In this document: positions 21,924-33,027 of the stretch, one piece after another
Layout of the letters: the number at the start of each line of letters is the position of its first letter
Numbering within the stretch: the first letter of the stretch is position 1
Assembly: GCA_029582155.1 (NCBI GenBank)
Contig: CM055901.1
Location: forward strand, 5,684,874 to 5,748,873
Direction: 5' to 3'
DNA length: 64,000 nucleotides
Source of the DNA: Panopea generosa
Taxonomy: Eukaryota; Mollusca; Bivalvia; Adapedonta; Hiatellidae
Translations under genes and position numbers: made by a program
The notes under the pieces: generated by a model
What the model was told of the DNA's origin: nothing
What the model saw: only the letters and a program-made list of their open reading frames with translations
Databases searched by the model: none

Positions 21924-24900
21924 TTAAGACATGATATTTGGAATTGATCGCCTTATTACAAAAGCTTCGGAAATAAATTTACTTAAATTTAGAAGTTCTC
22001 TTTTATTTGTAGATTGCAATAGTGTTACAAACTTAAACATATTTGGTCTTGTGTAATAAAACTTCTTGATATACTTCTTTCTTATTTCATTATAGTTAGA
22101 ACATAATAAAACAAAGTGATACTCATCTTCAATATCATTATTATTACAAATCTGGCATAGTCTTTCATTTCTTTCTATTCTTTCTATCCCATATCTCCCT
22201 GTTTCAATTCTTAATGAATGTGAAGATAATCTTAATTTAGTTAAAACACTGCGTAATTGTTTAGTACATAACAAATCTAAATATCTTTCATAACCATGTG
22301 TTAGTTTTATATTTCTATACAACAGGTTCAATACTCTATTCGACTCGACATCCACCGTCCAAGTTTGAATAAAACTATCAATCATTCTTTTACGAAAAAT
22401 CGAAAGAAAATATTTATTATTTATATTTGTTGTATTATCCCATACATACATAAAACCATAATTATTTAGGATGGACTTAACCTTTGAGACCCAGTTGATT
22501 AATCCCTTTTCACAATCAGCTAACGAGTTCTTATAAACACTGCTTAAAATAATATTATCAGTTGTTGATAATCTTAACCAGTATATATATTCTTTATTTC
22601 CTCCATTAGCGGAGAGCGACATATATGTTATTACATAAAGAACATATTAAACATGAACATGAGTAGCAAAAAAACATACAAAAGTTTATCAATATTAAAT
22701 AGAGTAAAGCATACAGGACACTTAACATTTGAATTGCAAAACGCTACACCCCTGTACTAACACTTGCAGATATACGCAATTACAGACATACATGAATCAA
22801 GCGTGATGAGGTACAAGCAGACACGCATACAGACTGAAAAGGAAACATGCACATATACTAACGCCTTCACAGACACATGAATATGAACACAAACATGAAT
22901 ACATACATCCACAGCTTTAGAGTCAACTCAATGCTATGTTTAATCACTATACAAAATAAAGTAAATAAACAGGCATATTACAATGGTTATTTCTTGTACA
23001 ATCTTTTCACCGAATAAACAGGGGGAAAACTGAAAAGAGTTTTAACAATATCTGTAAATATTAAATGAAAGTTACATCAGTATGACTATATAACACTTAA
23101 TATGCATTCACTGATGATATCCCGCTCGTTAGAAGATTAATTCATAAGCATATTGTGAAATGAATTTACGACTTTTTTCAGACATAAGTCTTGCTCAGTT
23201 TTCAGCTGAAGTATTTTGTTTAACCCATAGCAAAGATGAGTTATTTGGGGTTGCATATCGGTAGATCTGAATCGTAGAAATCACTCGGATCCAAATACTG
23301 AATGAATATTATTCCAAAGCATGTGTCTGTTAGTTTCATTAACCGCACTGTCAAACACTAAATGGAGAGATAGATCATTTGTACTAAGTCCGCACTTATG
23401 ACACGTTTGCCGGTAAGCATGAGAGTAGGTAAAACTTAATATTTTTATAGTGCTCCTACATTTTTCAAGTAAAAGAGGATATTCCTTGCTAAGGGACCAA
23501 ATCGGCGAGATAATGCCAAGCGATGAGTGATAAAAACTAAAACGATGGAGTTCCTTATCATCGCTCAATCTTAAGCTCAATGATAATTGCTCGGATGTAT
23601 CTACATATTGTCTTATGATATATTTCCAAACATGTTTTGAAGGAAACACACCCGATTCGATAAAACGTTCATAAATGTGAACTAAGTTGTAATGTCTTAA
23701 TAAGTTATATATATCAGGAATAAACCCTCTTTTATTATACGGGTTGTCATTATAACGTATAAGTCTATTTAAAAATATATCTTTTGCCAAGAAATGAGAT
23801 GGTAAATTACACAATTGGCCGAAAAAAGACAGCTTTCTGTAATCAATTTCGCTCTTAATTGTATTGGACCCAATAAGACTTAACGCTACATCCGTCCTTG
23901 TGTTTGAGGGAATGCCCTGTATATACCTTATACAAAATCTATGAGAACGTTCCAGTCTTATAAGTTGTGCATTAGAAAGATCGGACCAAAATTCACAACC
24001 AAATAAGGCTTTAGGAAGCACAACTGATTTAAATATTTTAATTGAAGTAATCGGGTTTAACCCTTTTTCATGTATACCACACCACTACTCATTAAGCTAA
24101 AGAACGCTCCACGCAGTTTAGAATTAGCTTCATTGATATTGGGCAGGCTACTCATATTTTTTTCACAAACAATACCCAGATGGACATAGGTATCTGTTTC
24201 TTTAACATGCTCAGATCCTAACTTCCAAACACGGTTACATACTTTAAAGTCACGATCAGATTCATTAAATACAATAACAGCACATTTATTAGCATTGTAT
24301 TCAAACCTCCATCGGCATGAGTACCTATAACAAATATCCATCATTTTGTCCAATGCATTTTTTGAAAATGAAATCAAACACATATCATCTGCGACAGTGG
24401 GACTTGATAAATTTAAATCATGTACTAATATCCCTAGACCAGAGTCGCGTAGTTCTTTTATTAAACCATTGATAAAAATTAAGTACAGTGTCGGGCTGCT
24501 GACCCCACCTTGTCTGGTACCCTGTTTAACAGGGAACCAGTCAGAAAAGTGTTCACGAAATTTAACACGACTCTCTACATCATTGTAAAGACTAAAGTAG
24601 TAGTTTCTTTTACGCCCAGTATAGCTTTGCAAAATTTTAAATGAATGCGCTCTAATTCTTTTGATTTCGTAAATCCCCATACTTCGCACGCATAATTAAG
24701 AATCGAACTTACAAATGCATCAAATAACTGTAGCGATGTCTTAGAATTCACTTCAAAATTTCTTATATTAACTGTTAAAAGATTCATCGCCTTTAGTGCT
24801 TTGCCACTAAGAGACTTCTGATTTAGAGTAAATGTACCTAAAATATAATTAAAAACAACGCCTACGTTATTATATGTCCATTGTTCAGAAACTGTTACTC

Positions 24901-24965
24901 TACCCCTCTTCCGAAAAACAACAACCTTAGTTTTTTCTGTTAACTTAAATATATATCAACAGGAT
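21924..24965 (-). mobile_element. LINE fragment: RT thumb and C-terminal domain, interrupted by another LINE
   Basis: The minus strand starts within the RT palm-thumb (TEKTKVVVFRKRGRV, about 24950-24905). It continues through LYALL-type sequence to SSILNYACEVWGF and HLKFCKAILGVKETT, where it breaks at about 24600. Coding of the same element resumes at 22622 (EYIYWLRLSTTDN) and runs to 21924. That part has the conserved tail FIQTW.., LTKLRLSSHSLRIETGRYG, a CQICNNND zinc-knuckle-like motif, EDEYHFVLLC and KKYIKKFYYTRP. These are features of the C-terminal region of mollusc L1-like or Jockey-like LINEs. It is 5' truncated. About 20-30 residues between the two halves are missing. Confidence 0.85.
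23100..24600 (-). mobile_element. Second LINE (different family) nested inside the first
   Basis: The minus strand enters a foreign frame at about 24600 (LYNDVESRVKFREHFSDWFP). It continues with the RT signature VKQGTRQGGVSSPTLY, the catalytic motif as VADD (PTVADDMCLISF), then LGIVCEKN and LPKALFGCEFW. A C-terminal region with HKCGLSTNDLSLHLVFDS follows. Only one junction lies between the two long frames (24057-24689 and 23281-24021): an in-frame stop or frameshift near 24040. It is 5' truncated, as expected for target-primed insertion. The VADD variant and GGVSSP loop separate it from the host LINE family. Confidence 0.85.
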
Positions 24966-25179
24966 ACAGTGGTGACATTATTTCCAATTACAATACAATT
25001 ATATTGAATGAACGCAAAATCCTTTATATCAGGAATATTTGATCCCGTTAAGATGTTGACGTTGCTATTTACTAAAATTAATTGCATACTACCATGTTAC
25101 TGTTTCCTGATAATAGGCGATCCATTTTTTTCTTGTCTTCTTTCAAGAGATTGTAATGATTAATGACAAACTTATAACC

Positions 25180-25185
<6 letters not shown>

Positions 25186-25238
<53 letters not shown>
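25186..25238 (+). repeat. (GA)n microsatellite
   Basis: About 26 GA dinucleotides in a row, inside the inverted-repeat block. Confidence 0.97.
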
Positions 25239-25241
<3 letters not shown>

Positions 25242-25857
25242 ATATAATATTTATTAATTTTAATATAGTTTTTGTGTTGATTTTTTTCTGTATTTATCTT
25301 TTTAAAAGTATCGTCTTGAGAGATAGAACGAGGGAGAGAGATGTATATAATGATATTCATTGTTTATGATTATATTAATTAAAAAATTATTAAATTGAAT
25401 TATAAATCATACATGTTTAATTCCCAAAAATAGCTACTTTTCATTAACAGTCATTGGTTATTGTATGCACTATATAATTTCCGTTATGAGTAATATTTCA
25501 ATAACAATCCCGCAGTAATTAATATGTGCGTGTCAAACTATCTAATAACTTTCCAATATTTCATTAGAAATACCAAATAATAAATAATATTATTTTTAAA
25601 ATTAATGTGGGACCGGATTTTCCATGCTAAATGGGGCCGGATATTCCAAGAACGTTTCATCCAGGGGCTGGATTAATAACGGGGCAGGATTTACATGGGG
25701 CCGGATATTCCATAACTCATTATAACACGTGGTTCTTAAAAGAAGTTTAAGTGTTAAAAAAGAATTATGGTAAAATACCGTTTTAAGCTTTATTGAAAAC
25801 ATATGCGCTAATATACAGATGTCTGTTTCAAACAAAAAAATTATATAACCGTAATAA

Positions 25858-25912
25858 TCTGACTATCAACCCTCGGGTCGTGAGTTCGAATCCCCGCCCG
25901 GCACCAGTCTCT
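25858..25912 (+). mobile_element. tRNA-like 3' half, probable SINE remnant
   Basis: GGTCGTGAGTTCGAATCCCC carries a good B-box followed by GCCCGGCACC, but no A-box partner precedes it. Probably the tail half of a tRNA-derived SINE head, directly next to the SINE at 25921. Confidence 0.5.
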
Positions 25913-25920
25913 TTGATTAG

Positions 25921-26130
25921 TGGAGCGCGTGGTCCAGTGATAGAGCACCGAACCATGATCGGAGGGTCGTGGATTCGATCTTCCGCTACGGCTATGTGTG
26001 GTGTCCTTGAGCAAGACATCTTTTCCGCATATGCTTAGTACTGGTCATACCCATGAAGACTTCGAACGTGATTTGCCTAAGTTGTAAGAACTTGTGAAAA
26101 TCGAAGAAAGATAAATAAGTTTAAAGATAA
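25921..26130 (+). mobile_element. tRNA-derived SINE, second copy of the family at 2388-2626
   Basis: Head with TGGTCCAGTGATAGAGCACC and GTGGATTCGATCTTCCGC, body with GTGTCCTTGAGCAAGACATC and CCGCATATGCTTAGTACTGG, and an AT-rich tail GATAAATAAG. No clear target-site duplication was found, so this copy is probably older. Confidence 0.83.
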
Positions 26131-26409
26131 AGCCTCTGTGATGGTTGATTTACGACATTATGTCTCATTGTTATCTGTCTAATTAACCGTAATGATTTTA
26201 TTTATATTATAGTAACACAAAATAATCAATCTTTATCTGTTGATTGATAATAAAATAAACTATATAAAATTATATTGAAATTTGTACTTAAAATCATTAA
26301 TCTATGTTATATTTTACACATTAAATTTAATCAAATGATTTTAGCGTTTAAGTCAAATTCAATAATTTCTTTTTTATACTACACATCAAAATCACCAAAA
26401 TGTGCTTAT

Positions 26410-26875
26410 CAAGGCATAGTGCCACCATTGCAAAAAGGAAGTGCTTCCGTGGGGTAGTCGCATAATGGCGGTTATAAATAATCCTCAATTCTTCTTCTTT
26501 AAAAATGCATTTTCCTTATTTTAATGCTCATTTTTTTATTTGAATGGCATTATTGATGTATTTTGAACATTTTGATAGCATTGTCATGTTTGAATTGTGA
26601 ATTTAGAAAAAAAAAATGATGCTTGGAAATTGGGGTATGAATCCATGATTTCGGAAGTCTACTTTCACTTTGTCACCAGTGTACACACTGAGCAGAAAAA
26701 ATATGACACATGACCCCTACTTTTCTCATCATATTTTGATAGTGCAGAGGTTGACAAACAGTAAAATGTAGGTTTCACTTCTTTCATTTGGGACCATCTA
26801 TGAATGACAAGCCTTCAAACTTTTATTATTTACTATAGAATAAAGAACAAAAATCAATGGTGGGGTTACACCTCA
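26410..26875 (+). mobile_element. MITE-like dispersed repeat, most complete copy
   Basis: Starts at GTGCCACCATTGCAAAAAGG and ends at AAAAATCAATGGTGGGG. Nearly collinear with the minus-strand copy at 11270-11745. The two ends form inverted repeats around CCACCATTG. No coding capacity. Confidence 0.83.
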
Positions 26876-28247
26876 AACAAGGACATATATAAGATCCTGT
26901 CAAATTGTACCCGAGGGCATATATAACACGTTACGCTTACTTAATTTTAGTGTCGGAGCGGAACGATACCTGTATGTTTTATCCCGGTCTAAGGGAAGTA
27001 ATTGGATTCATCTCCAATATCATCAAACTCAGCAGGGGCAGTTATCGGATAACTCTTGGGAAATGTCTGAAATAGTCCAGTATGTTTTCATTGACATCTT
27101 CATCTGTAAGTGACGTTGTTTAATTTAGTAATAAGGTCGTTTAACTGAAACTGTATATTGGCGCTATTTATTCTATCTTCATAGTAATTACTTGTATCAT
27201 CTTTCCATTTGTATTTGAATTCTAGTTTTTCAAAATAATTATCACCATTTTCATTATTTCCTCGAACCATTGAGCAACTAATTGAAAAATTGATAGCACA
27301 GTGATCTGATAATATATTTGGATCCTTTAGCTCAAAATCATTAACACGTTAAAAAACAGACGGACTTGCTAAAACGTAATCAACCACACTGTAATCGAGG
27401 CTGCTAACATATGTGTACTTCTCAATGTTATTATGCAGACCGACCCTACCATTCAAAATACGAAGACCCGACTCCTTACAAAAATCTAATAAAAAAAAAT
27501 GCCGTTTTGGTTTGTGAATTTGTCTTGTGGCATACGTGTCAGCGGACTGTAGGGTTCGTAATCTACTGGAAGTACATCTACACGAATATTAATATTGTCA
27601 TTTTAAATATAATCGTTTAATTGACCAATTTGGCTATTTAGAACCTTAAAACTACAGTGATCGTTTGTTGAGACGTTAATTATTGTCATTTCATTTAATA
27701 TTCAGTCATAAACATTTGTCTCGATAAAGGTTTGTATGGTTCTTTCCTGTGGCACCATATAACATAAACACAAATAAAGACCATTTTCAGTATCAGGTAA
27801 ACTTCCTTTATATTTTAGCCACAATATGTTATCACTTTCACTACTATATATCTCAATATCATCCGATAGTTTATTTTTTACTTAACATGCAATACCACCA
27901 GAATTCCTTTTTGAACCCTGTTTTTTATCAGTTTTCGGCAACAATAACTCTTTGAAACCTTTAACTGTCATGTCCGTTAAACTATCTGACCAAGTTTCTG
28001 TGAAAAACACTAAATCAGTTTGTTCAAATATGGACATAAATTCAGCGGATTCAAGTTAATTTACATTGTTTGATATTAAACCTTGCATATTTAATAAAAC
28101 GCAGTTTAATCTCTCCCTCCTGCCCTATTATGTCTGCTTGCCGCTTATCTCTTGATTAACTGAATCTGCCCGTCAACCGTTACTGTCTGTTGTCGGTGTA
28201 GATGTAATTATGTGCCTTACGGAACCGTTCTGATTTTGTCCATCAAA

Positions 28248-28265
28248 GGGGGGTGGGGGGGGGGG
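28248..28265 (+). repeat. G-rich tract
   Basis: Six G, one T, eleven G, within the LINE remnant between ORF1 and the endonuclease. Confidence 0.9.
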
Positions 28266-28702
28266 CTTCAACCCTTTTCAGCGCTGGGAGTTATAATCTT
28301 ACTTCTCGAATTGGTCCTTGTAATATACGAGGCTGTGCTACCCGGGCGTTAGTACTTTGCATGTCCATATTCTCAGTCGATGAATGATTTGATGTGACCT
28401 ATATATTATACTCGTGAACGCTGTTGAGTGTTGGTATATTTGGACTAGCAGGCTGCGAGCCCCGATACTCATTAATAGTGCTCACCGAATACACGCTTTG
28501 ATTGAAAGTCCTGCGGTCATTTAATGTCGTCTGCTGAATAATCTCGCACCTGTCAATTTGCATAATATCGTGCCAGTTGGGGAATTCGTCCGCTACAACT
28601 TGTCCGTTTACGTTCAGTTAGCCGGGTACAACAGTTACAGTTTAACGCATGATCCGTGGGTCCTCTTTTCAACTTTATAGCGTTCCCATAACCGCTTCCT
28701 GG

Positions 28703-29356
28703 CTATTGGTAATCACGTTCAATGCCAAGTGTGGACCCGTACAGTTTATATGAATAGCTAAATACAGTTTCTGTGACTCTGAAATCATGAAACGCTACTA
28801 TCAGCGGCCTACGGGGTGTTTGTGTGAGATTCCTGGCATAATGGGATGACCCAAGTTTATGGACTCTCTGTATACACATGGCCTCCAGGTCAATTCCGAG
28901 TTGAAAGTCGCAGAACTCACGAAGAATTTCATAACTGTCCTCATTCCTGCTTTCTGCCAGCCCATAGAACACTGGGTTGTGACGCCGGGATCTGGCTTCG
29001 ATATCTATGCTATGATAAGCCAGTTGTTTTATATAAATGTTGTGCATGTCTATTAGATTTTCTATCTTTTCGTCGGATGCATTTTGTCTGGCGGCCATGT
29101 GATCGGGGTTTTTTTCAAGGTGCTCAATTTTGGACAAGATTATTGATAACTGATCACCGATCGATAAACATGGTTGTTGTGAATTGTTTTGTATGCTATT
29201 TATGGTGTTAATCATACCTGTATAATCTGTCCAAGATGATTTGCCAATGGTGTCCCTTTGTCCGTACCCCTCCCACTTAAGAGGAGCATACCGGTTTGTT
29301 GTTGGCACATTAAAAGTCATGTTGTGTCCATTTAAAACACTAGATTCCAGGTTCAT
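28703..29356 (-). CDS. LINE ORF1 protein
   Basis: A 217-codon frame. The N-terminal half is polar; a coiled-coil-like stretch (ILSKIEHLEKN.., DEKIENLIDMHNIYIKQL) comes next, followed by an RNA-binding-like region. That region has the signature DIEARSRRHNPVFYGLAESR, an LGIDL..IQRVHKLG block and RPLIVAFHDFRVTE, typical of L1-type ORF1 (RRM-like) proteins in invertebrate LINEs. These proteins bind LINE RNA as trimers. The frame ends at GIERDYQ, short of the usual C-terminal domain, so it is probably truncated by a stop. Confidence 0.8.
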   Translation of the reverse strand: MNLESSVLNGHNMTFNVPTTNRYAPLKWEGYGQRDTIGKSSWTDYTGMINTINSIQNNSQQPCLSIGDQLSIILSKIEHLEKNPDHMAARQNASDEKIENLIDMHNIYIKQLAYHSIDIEARSRRHNPVFYGLAESRNEDSYEILREFCDFQLGIDLEAMCIQRVHKLGSSHYARNLTQTPRRPLIVAFHDFRVTETVFSYSYKLYGSTLGIERDYQ

Positions 29357-29400
29357 TCTGATATTGGAACTATTGATTACTACGAGATAAAAACACGTCC

Positions 29401-30716
29401 TTTAAAGGGTAAAATATCCACAAATATTTGTGAATTTCACTCCCGCTCAAATTCACATGTCCGCCATTAAACATATCACGTGACATATTATTAGAAAATT
29501 ACAGTCAATAAGTTATTACTATTAAACACATCGATTTGTCTTTTCTATGCAGCCGGAATTTGACCCGGTCAGCTGGGCCGGATCGGGGTTTGGTATCATC
29601 CATGTATTTAGTACCCGGTGCGCGGCTGTTTTTTATCTTTCCTACATTCACTTAAATATTGCATCTTACACCATCAAACAAGCATACTTCGTACAAACTT
29701 ACACTATCATTCACTCTAATTGCCACCTCCTAACCATTGGATGTTTTTAAAAAAGTAGCCAACTTGTTCTGTTATTGTATATAGTAAAAGAAGGTTTTTC
29801 TTATTTCTTACTTTTAAAATGGGCCCAGATGAGAAAATGAGCACACACAAATAAATGTAAGCATAATAAAAAATATATGTCTCATCATATTTAAAAAGTG
29901 ACATAAAACATAATGCTATATTTGACTTTAGCATATATGACAGCTGATTATCAACATATCAAAATAAATATCTCAAAATAAATAGATATCTCAATATATA
30001 GTGTTTATTCAACGTTTTATAATCCCGTGTGTGAGGTATAATAGTCTTAATCTGATATGTTTACATTTTATTAAATGACATATTAATATTTATGATAATT
30101 GTGCTGTCAGAATAAGAAAATTGAATTGATTTAAACCGAATATAAAGCAGTCATATTCATGTACATATAATAATTGTGATTTTTTCTTTAATATGTTTGT
30201 TTTGTTCATTTTTTGTAGATATGTAAACTTGTACTTGTTCATATGTTTCATCGTATGATTCATAATATATGCTCTCCTGAACATTGGAGGACATAAAATT
30301 ATCAATCAGGATGCCCTGAAAAACATAATAATGTAAAATTACAATGTAAACGTAGATTGGTACATGGTATACGGACACATTCACTCCCGGGCAAAATTAT
30401 TGATGTAAATATTAAAGTTATAAATGGTCTCGTTTAACGCCGCCCTACCATTTAGGATCTAAAATAACAAATAAGTGTCTTTGTTTTGAATAGTTTACTT
30501 ATCATTTATTGTGTATTTAGTTTTAAATGTAAACTATGGATAAGAAGTGTTGGATTAACATCGCTTTATCGACTATATGTGCTGGTCATTAGGTAAAGTG
30601 TACGTTTAGTTTTCTGGGGCAGATAAAAGTAGGCACAGCTTTTAAACTTATTTGAACAATATGCTTATACCAAGATAGTAACATCCCATATACTACACAA
30701 TAAACGGAACATGAGG
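29401..30716. other. AT-rich intergenic sequence, no gene recognised
   Basis: Several short AT-rich frames on both strands with no recognisable domains. The part just right of 29400 may include the LINE 5' UTR. Confidence 0.5.
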
Positions 30717-30885
30717 ATAAGTGGCAGGTATTACAACAGCCGCATGAGGTTGCGGGCTCCACTCGATGCCTCTCATAAAACAACATTCAGTACTGGTTCT
30801 ACCCAGGAAGCGGACTCGAGAGCGGTTCATATAAGCTCTGAGCTTTCATCGCAATCGATCTAAAATAAATTAGTATAAACTAATA
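30717..30885 (+). mobile_element. SINE copy with degraded head (family of 63600-63790)
   Basis: The body CAGTACTGGTTCTACCCAGG, AAGCGGACTCGAGAGCG and AAGCTCTGAGCTTTCATCGC is almost identical to the element at 63600-63790. The tRNA-like head is diverged (GAGGTTGCGGGCTCCACTCG in place of a clean B-box). It ends in ATAAATTAGTATAAAC, as the other copy does. Confidence 0.8.
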
Positions 30886-31044
30886 CACTAAGTATGTTCC
30901 TTTCAACAGCTTCTTAGTAACTGAAGTCGGTCGACATCAGCGTCCTGATGTTAGCATCAGGGTTACTTAGCTAATTACCGAAACTACGGCATGCGGAACG
31001 CTTTGGATATATCAATAGTAAATTAAGTCATTTGATTTATCTGC

Positions 31045-31361
31045 GATGTCGAAATCACTATGAGGATGTCAACATCAGTATTAGTATGTTGACATCAGTA
31101 TGTGTATGTCGACATCAGTATTAGTATGTCGACACCAGTATGAGTATGTCGACATCAGAATGAGTATGTCGACATCAGTATTATTATGTCGACATCAGTA
31201 TGAGTATGTCGACACCAGTATGAGGATGTCGACATCAGTATTAGTATGTCGATATCAGTATGAGTATGTCGACATCAGTATGAGTATGTCGACATCAGTA
31301 TTAGTATGTCGACATCAGTATGAGTATGTCGACATCAGTATGAGTATGTCGACATCAGTAT
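31045..31361 (+). repeat. 20-bp minisatellite, about 16 units
   Basis: Unit TATGTCGACATCAGTATGAG with a TTAG/TGAG alternation. ATGTCGACAT is a perfect 10-bp palindrome in most units. The period is not a multiple of three. Confidence 0.95.
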
Positions 31362-31379
31362 CTAGTAAGATAGTGGCAT

Positions 31380-32110
31380 GATAGGGCACTTAATTTTGTT
31401 TAAGCCAATTAGATAACCGATGTTGCCATAACTATTTGAATACAATACTTAATAAAGACGAGTATATCAACGTAATGCACAAGATTACGACGATGTCAAC
31501 AAAATGTAGAGGCTATCTGACTATCACACGGGCAGAGATATGTTGATCTAAACTAAGTAAATCATGAATTTGCTATCATCTTATATCGTTCGTATTCAAA
31601 CAAGTATGTCTTACTAAATAACGGGACACCGACACACGTGTATACGAAACTGTCAACTATCTCACATCTTACAACTGCACAGTATGTAGTGTTTGTTTTG
31701 ACAAAATTAATGTTCTTTCTAAATTTATAACAACTGGAGAGCAAATGTGAGATTTATGTTATTTCTTATTCACTGATCAGTGGATCAGTGCACTTTTTTG
31801 CGTTTGTGGGTCTTTGTATAAGATTGAAAATATCAGCCTCAGGGTATATTCTTATGTTTATCGTGACTATCTGAATACCCACTGACACAAGCGGAAAAAT
31901 AAGTTCGGATTACATCCAAAGGGGGTGAGTCGATAAAAACTGTTACTCTTTTTGTTGAATGCTTGCAAGTCTTTTGTAGAGCCGTTAGTTGATGTTAAAC
32001 ATTGTATTTTTGGCATACCGAAAAAGAATATTTACCATAGCATCACCACACCACCGTGATTCATTTGTCGCAATGTTGGAACTTATGAGTGTACTTACCT
32101 CCTTTAAGAG
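31380..32110. other. No gene recognised
   Basis: AT-rich sequence without protein-like frames or tandem arrays. Confidence 0.5.
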
Positions 32111-32114
32111 TGGA

Positions 32115-32500
32115 TAAGGCATAGCACCACCATTGCAAAAAGGAAGTGCTTCCGTGGGGTAGTCGCATAATGGCGGTTATAAATAATCCTCATTTCTTTT
32201 TCTTTAAAAATGCATTTTCCTTATTTTAATGCTCATTTTTTTATTTGAATGACATTATTGATGTATTTTGAACATTTTGATGGCATTGTCATGAATTGTG
32301 AATTTAGAAGAAAAAATTGATGCTTGGAAATTGGGGTATGAATACATGATTTCGGAAGTCTACTTTCACTTTGTCACCAGTGTACACACTGAGCAGAAAT
32401 TTTTTTTTCTTTCATTTGGATTTCTCTATGAATGACAAGCCTTCAAACTTTTATTATTTACTATAGAATAAAGAACAAAAATCAATGGTGGGTTTACAAC
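32115..32500 (+). mobile_element. MITE-like dispersed repeat with internal deletion
   Basis: Same ends as 26410-26875 (CACCACCATTGCAAAAAGG .. AAAAATCAATGGTGGG). It lacks about 80-90 bp, replaced by a T-run at about 32400. It lies about 480 bp upstream of the first coding exon of transporter copy 2. Confidence 0.82.
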
Positions 32501-32978
32501 TATAAAGATACTGAATTGAATTAAATAGTTTGAAAATAATTTGATTGGACAATATGGGATATTCAGTGTACAAGGAAATATATTCATAACCGTAAAGGTT
32601 CGAAATTGAACATTCCGTACCTCGGATATCCATTTTAGCGATAACGATACCAAATAACAGTTTTCTCAGAAGACATAAGTTTGTACGGTTTTCTATCCGA
32701 GCCTTGAACATAATTATGGACGAGCAGTATATTATACATATACTTTATATTATTACCTGTATATGCTGTCAGTAGAATATATAACCTCAATATATGACAA
32801 TACGCCTATATCAACGTCGACTATTTGTTTTGTGGTTGATTAAAGAAGGCGTATACGTATATTCAGGAATATTATCTGACATTATTCAGTTGTTTATCTT
32901 TTATGTGTATCTGGCCATTGGCAACCTGTTGCAAATTGCAGATACAGCGGAATTACCTTTTTTTTTAATTTCAGCAAT

Positions 32979-33027
32979 ATGGCGAACTGCTCGGACGAGT
33001 TCCCTAATACGGATGTGTATTATAGTG
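32979..33027 (+). CDS. SLC51A: Ostalpha copy 2, exon 1 (start codon, extracellular N-terminus)
   Basis: An acceptor after a T-run (TTTAATTTCAG) precedes CAAT-ATGGCG, and a donor AGTG/GTAACG leaves one base. The split codon G+AG makes Glu, joining to EISSD of exon A. It encodes 16 residues with NCS, and C..P-T spacing resembles the cysteine before helix 1 in vertebrate Ostalpha. The acceptor implies an untranslated exon farther upstream, which I did not find. This exon is chosen from phase, motif and total length; there is no paralogous match in copy 1. Confidence 0.68.

Larger units (their letters stand above)
20571..25726. mobile_element. 5.16-kb block with about 123-bp terminal inverted repeats
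   Basis: The left arm (20571-20693) and the reverse complement of the right arm (25603-25726) align along their length. They share TTATAATGA at the outer tip, several copies of a GGCCGGAT-type motif, and ATTTAGCATGG followed by CCGG. Both ends abut TTATAA. The interior holds LINE fragments on the minus strand (21924-24965), a GA microsatellite and AT-rich filler; no transposase is visible. Likely a non-autonomous DNA transposon or foldback element that later took LINE insertions. Two independent insertions of a GGCCGGAT-rich repeat in opposite orientation are an alternative. Confidence 0.62.
26960..29400 (-). mobile_element. LINE fragment: ORF1 and apurinic-type endonuclease, RT missing
   Basis: On the minus strand, ORF1 (28703-29356) is followed by an endonuclease region from about 28120 to 27000. 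That region shows LNCVLLNMQGLISNN, VFFTETWSDSLTDM, KELLLPKTDKKQGSKRNSGG, SLDYSVVDYVL and DPNILSDHCAINFSI, which correspond to the N-terminal, ETW, and terminal SDH motifs of LINE endonucleases. Stops and frame changes interrupt it (for example after SNNVN). The sequence stops in the linker after DVNENILDYFRH, just where the RT fragment at 17640-19290 begins. Confidence 0.83.
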
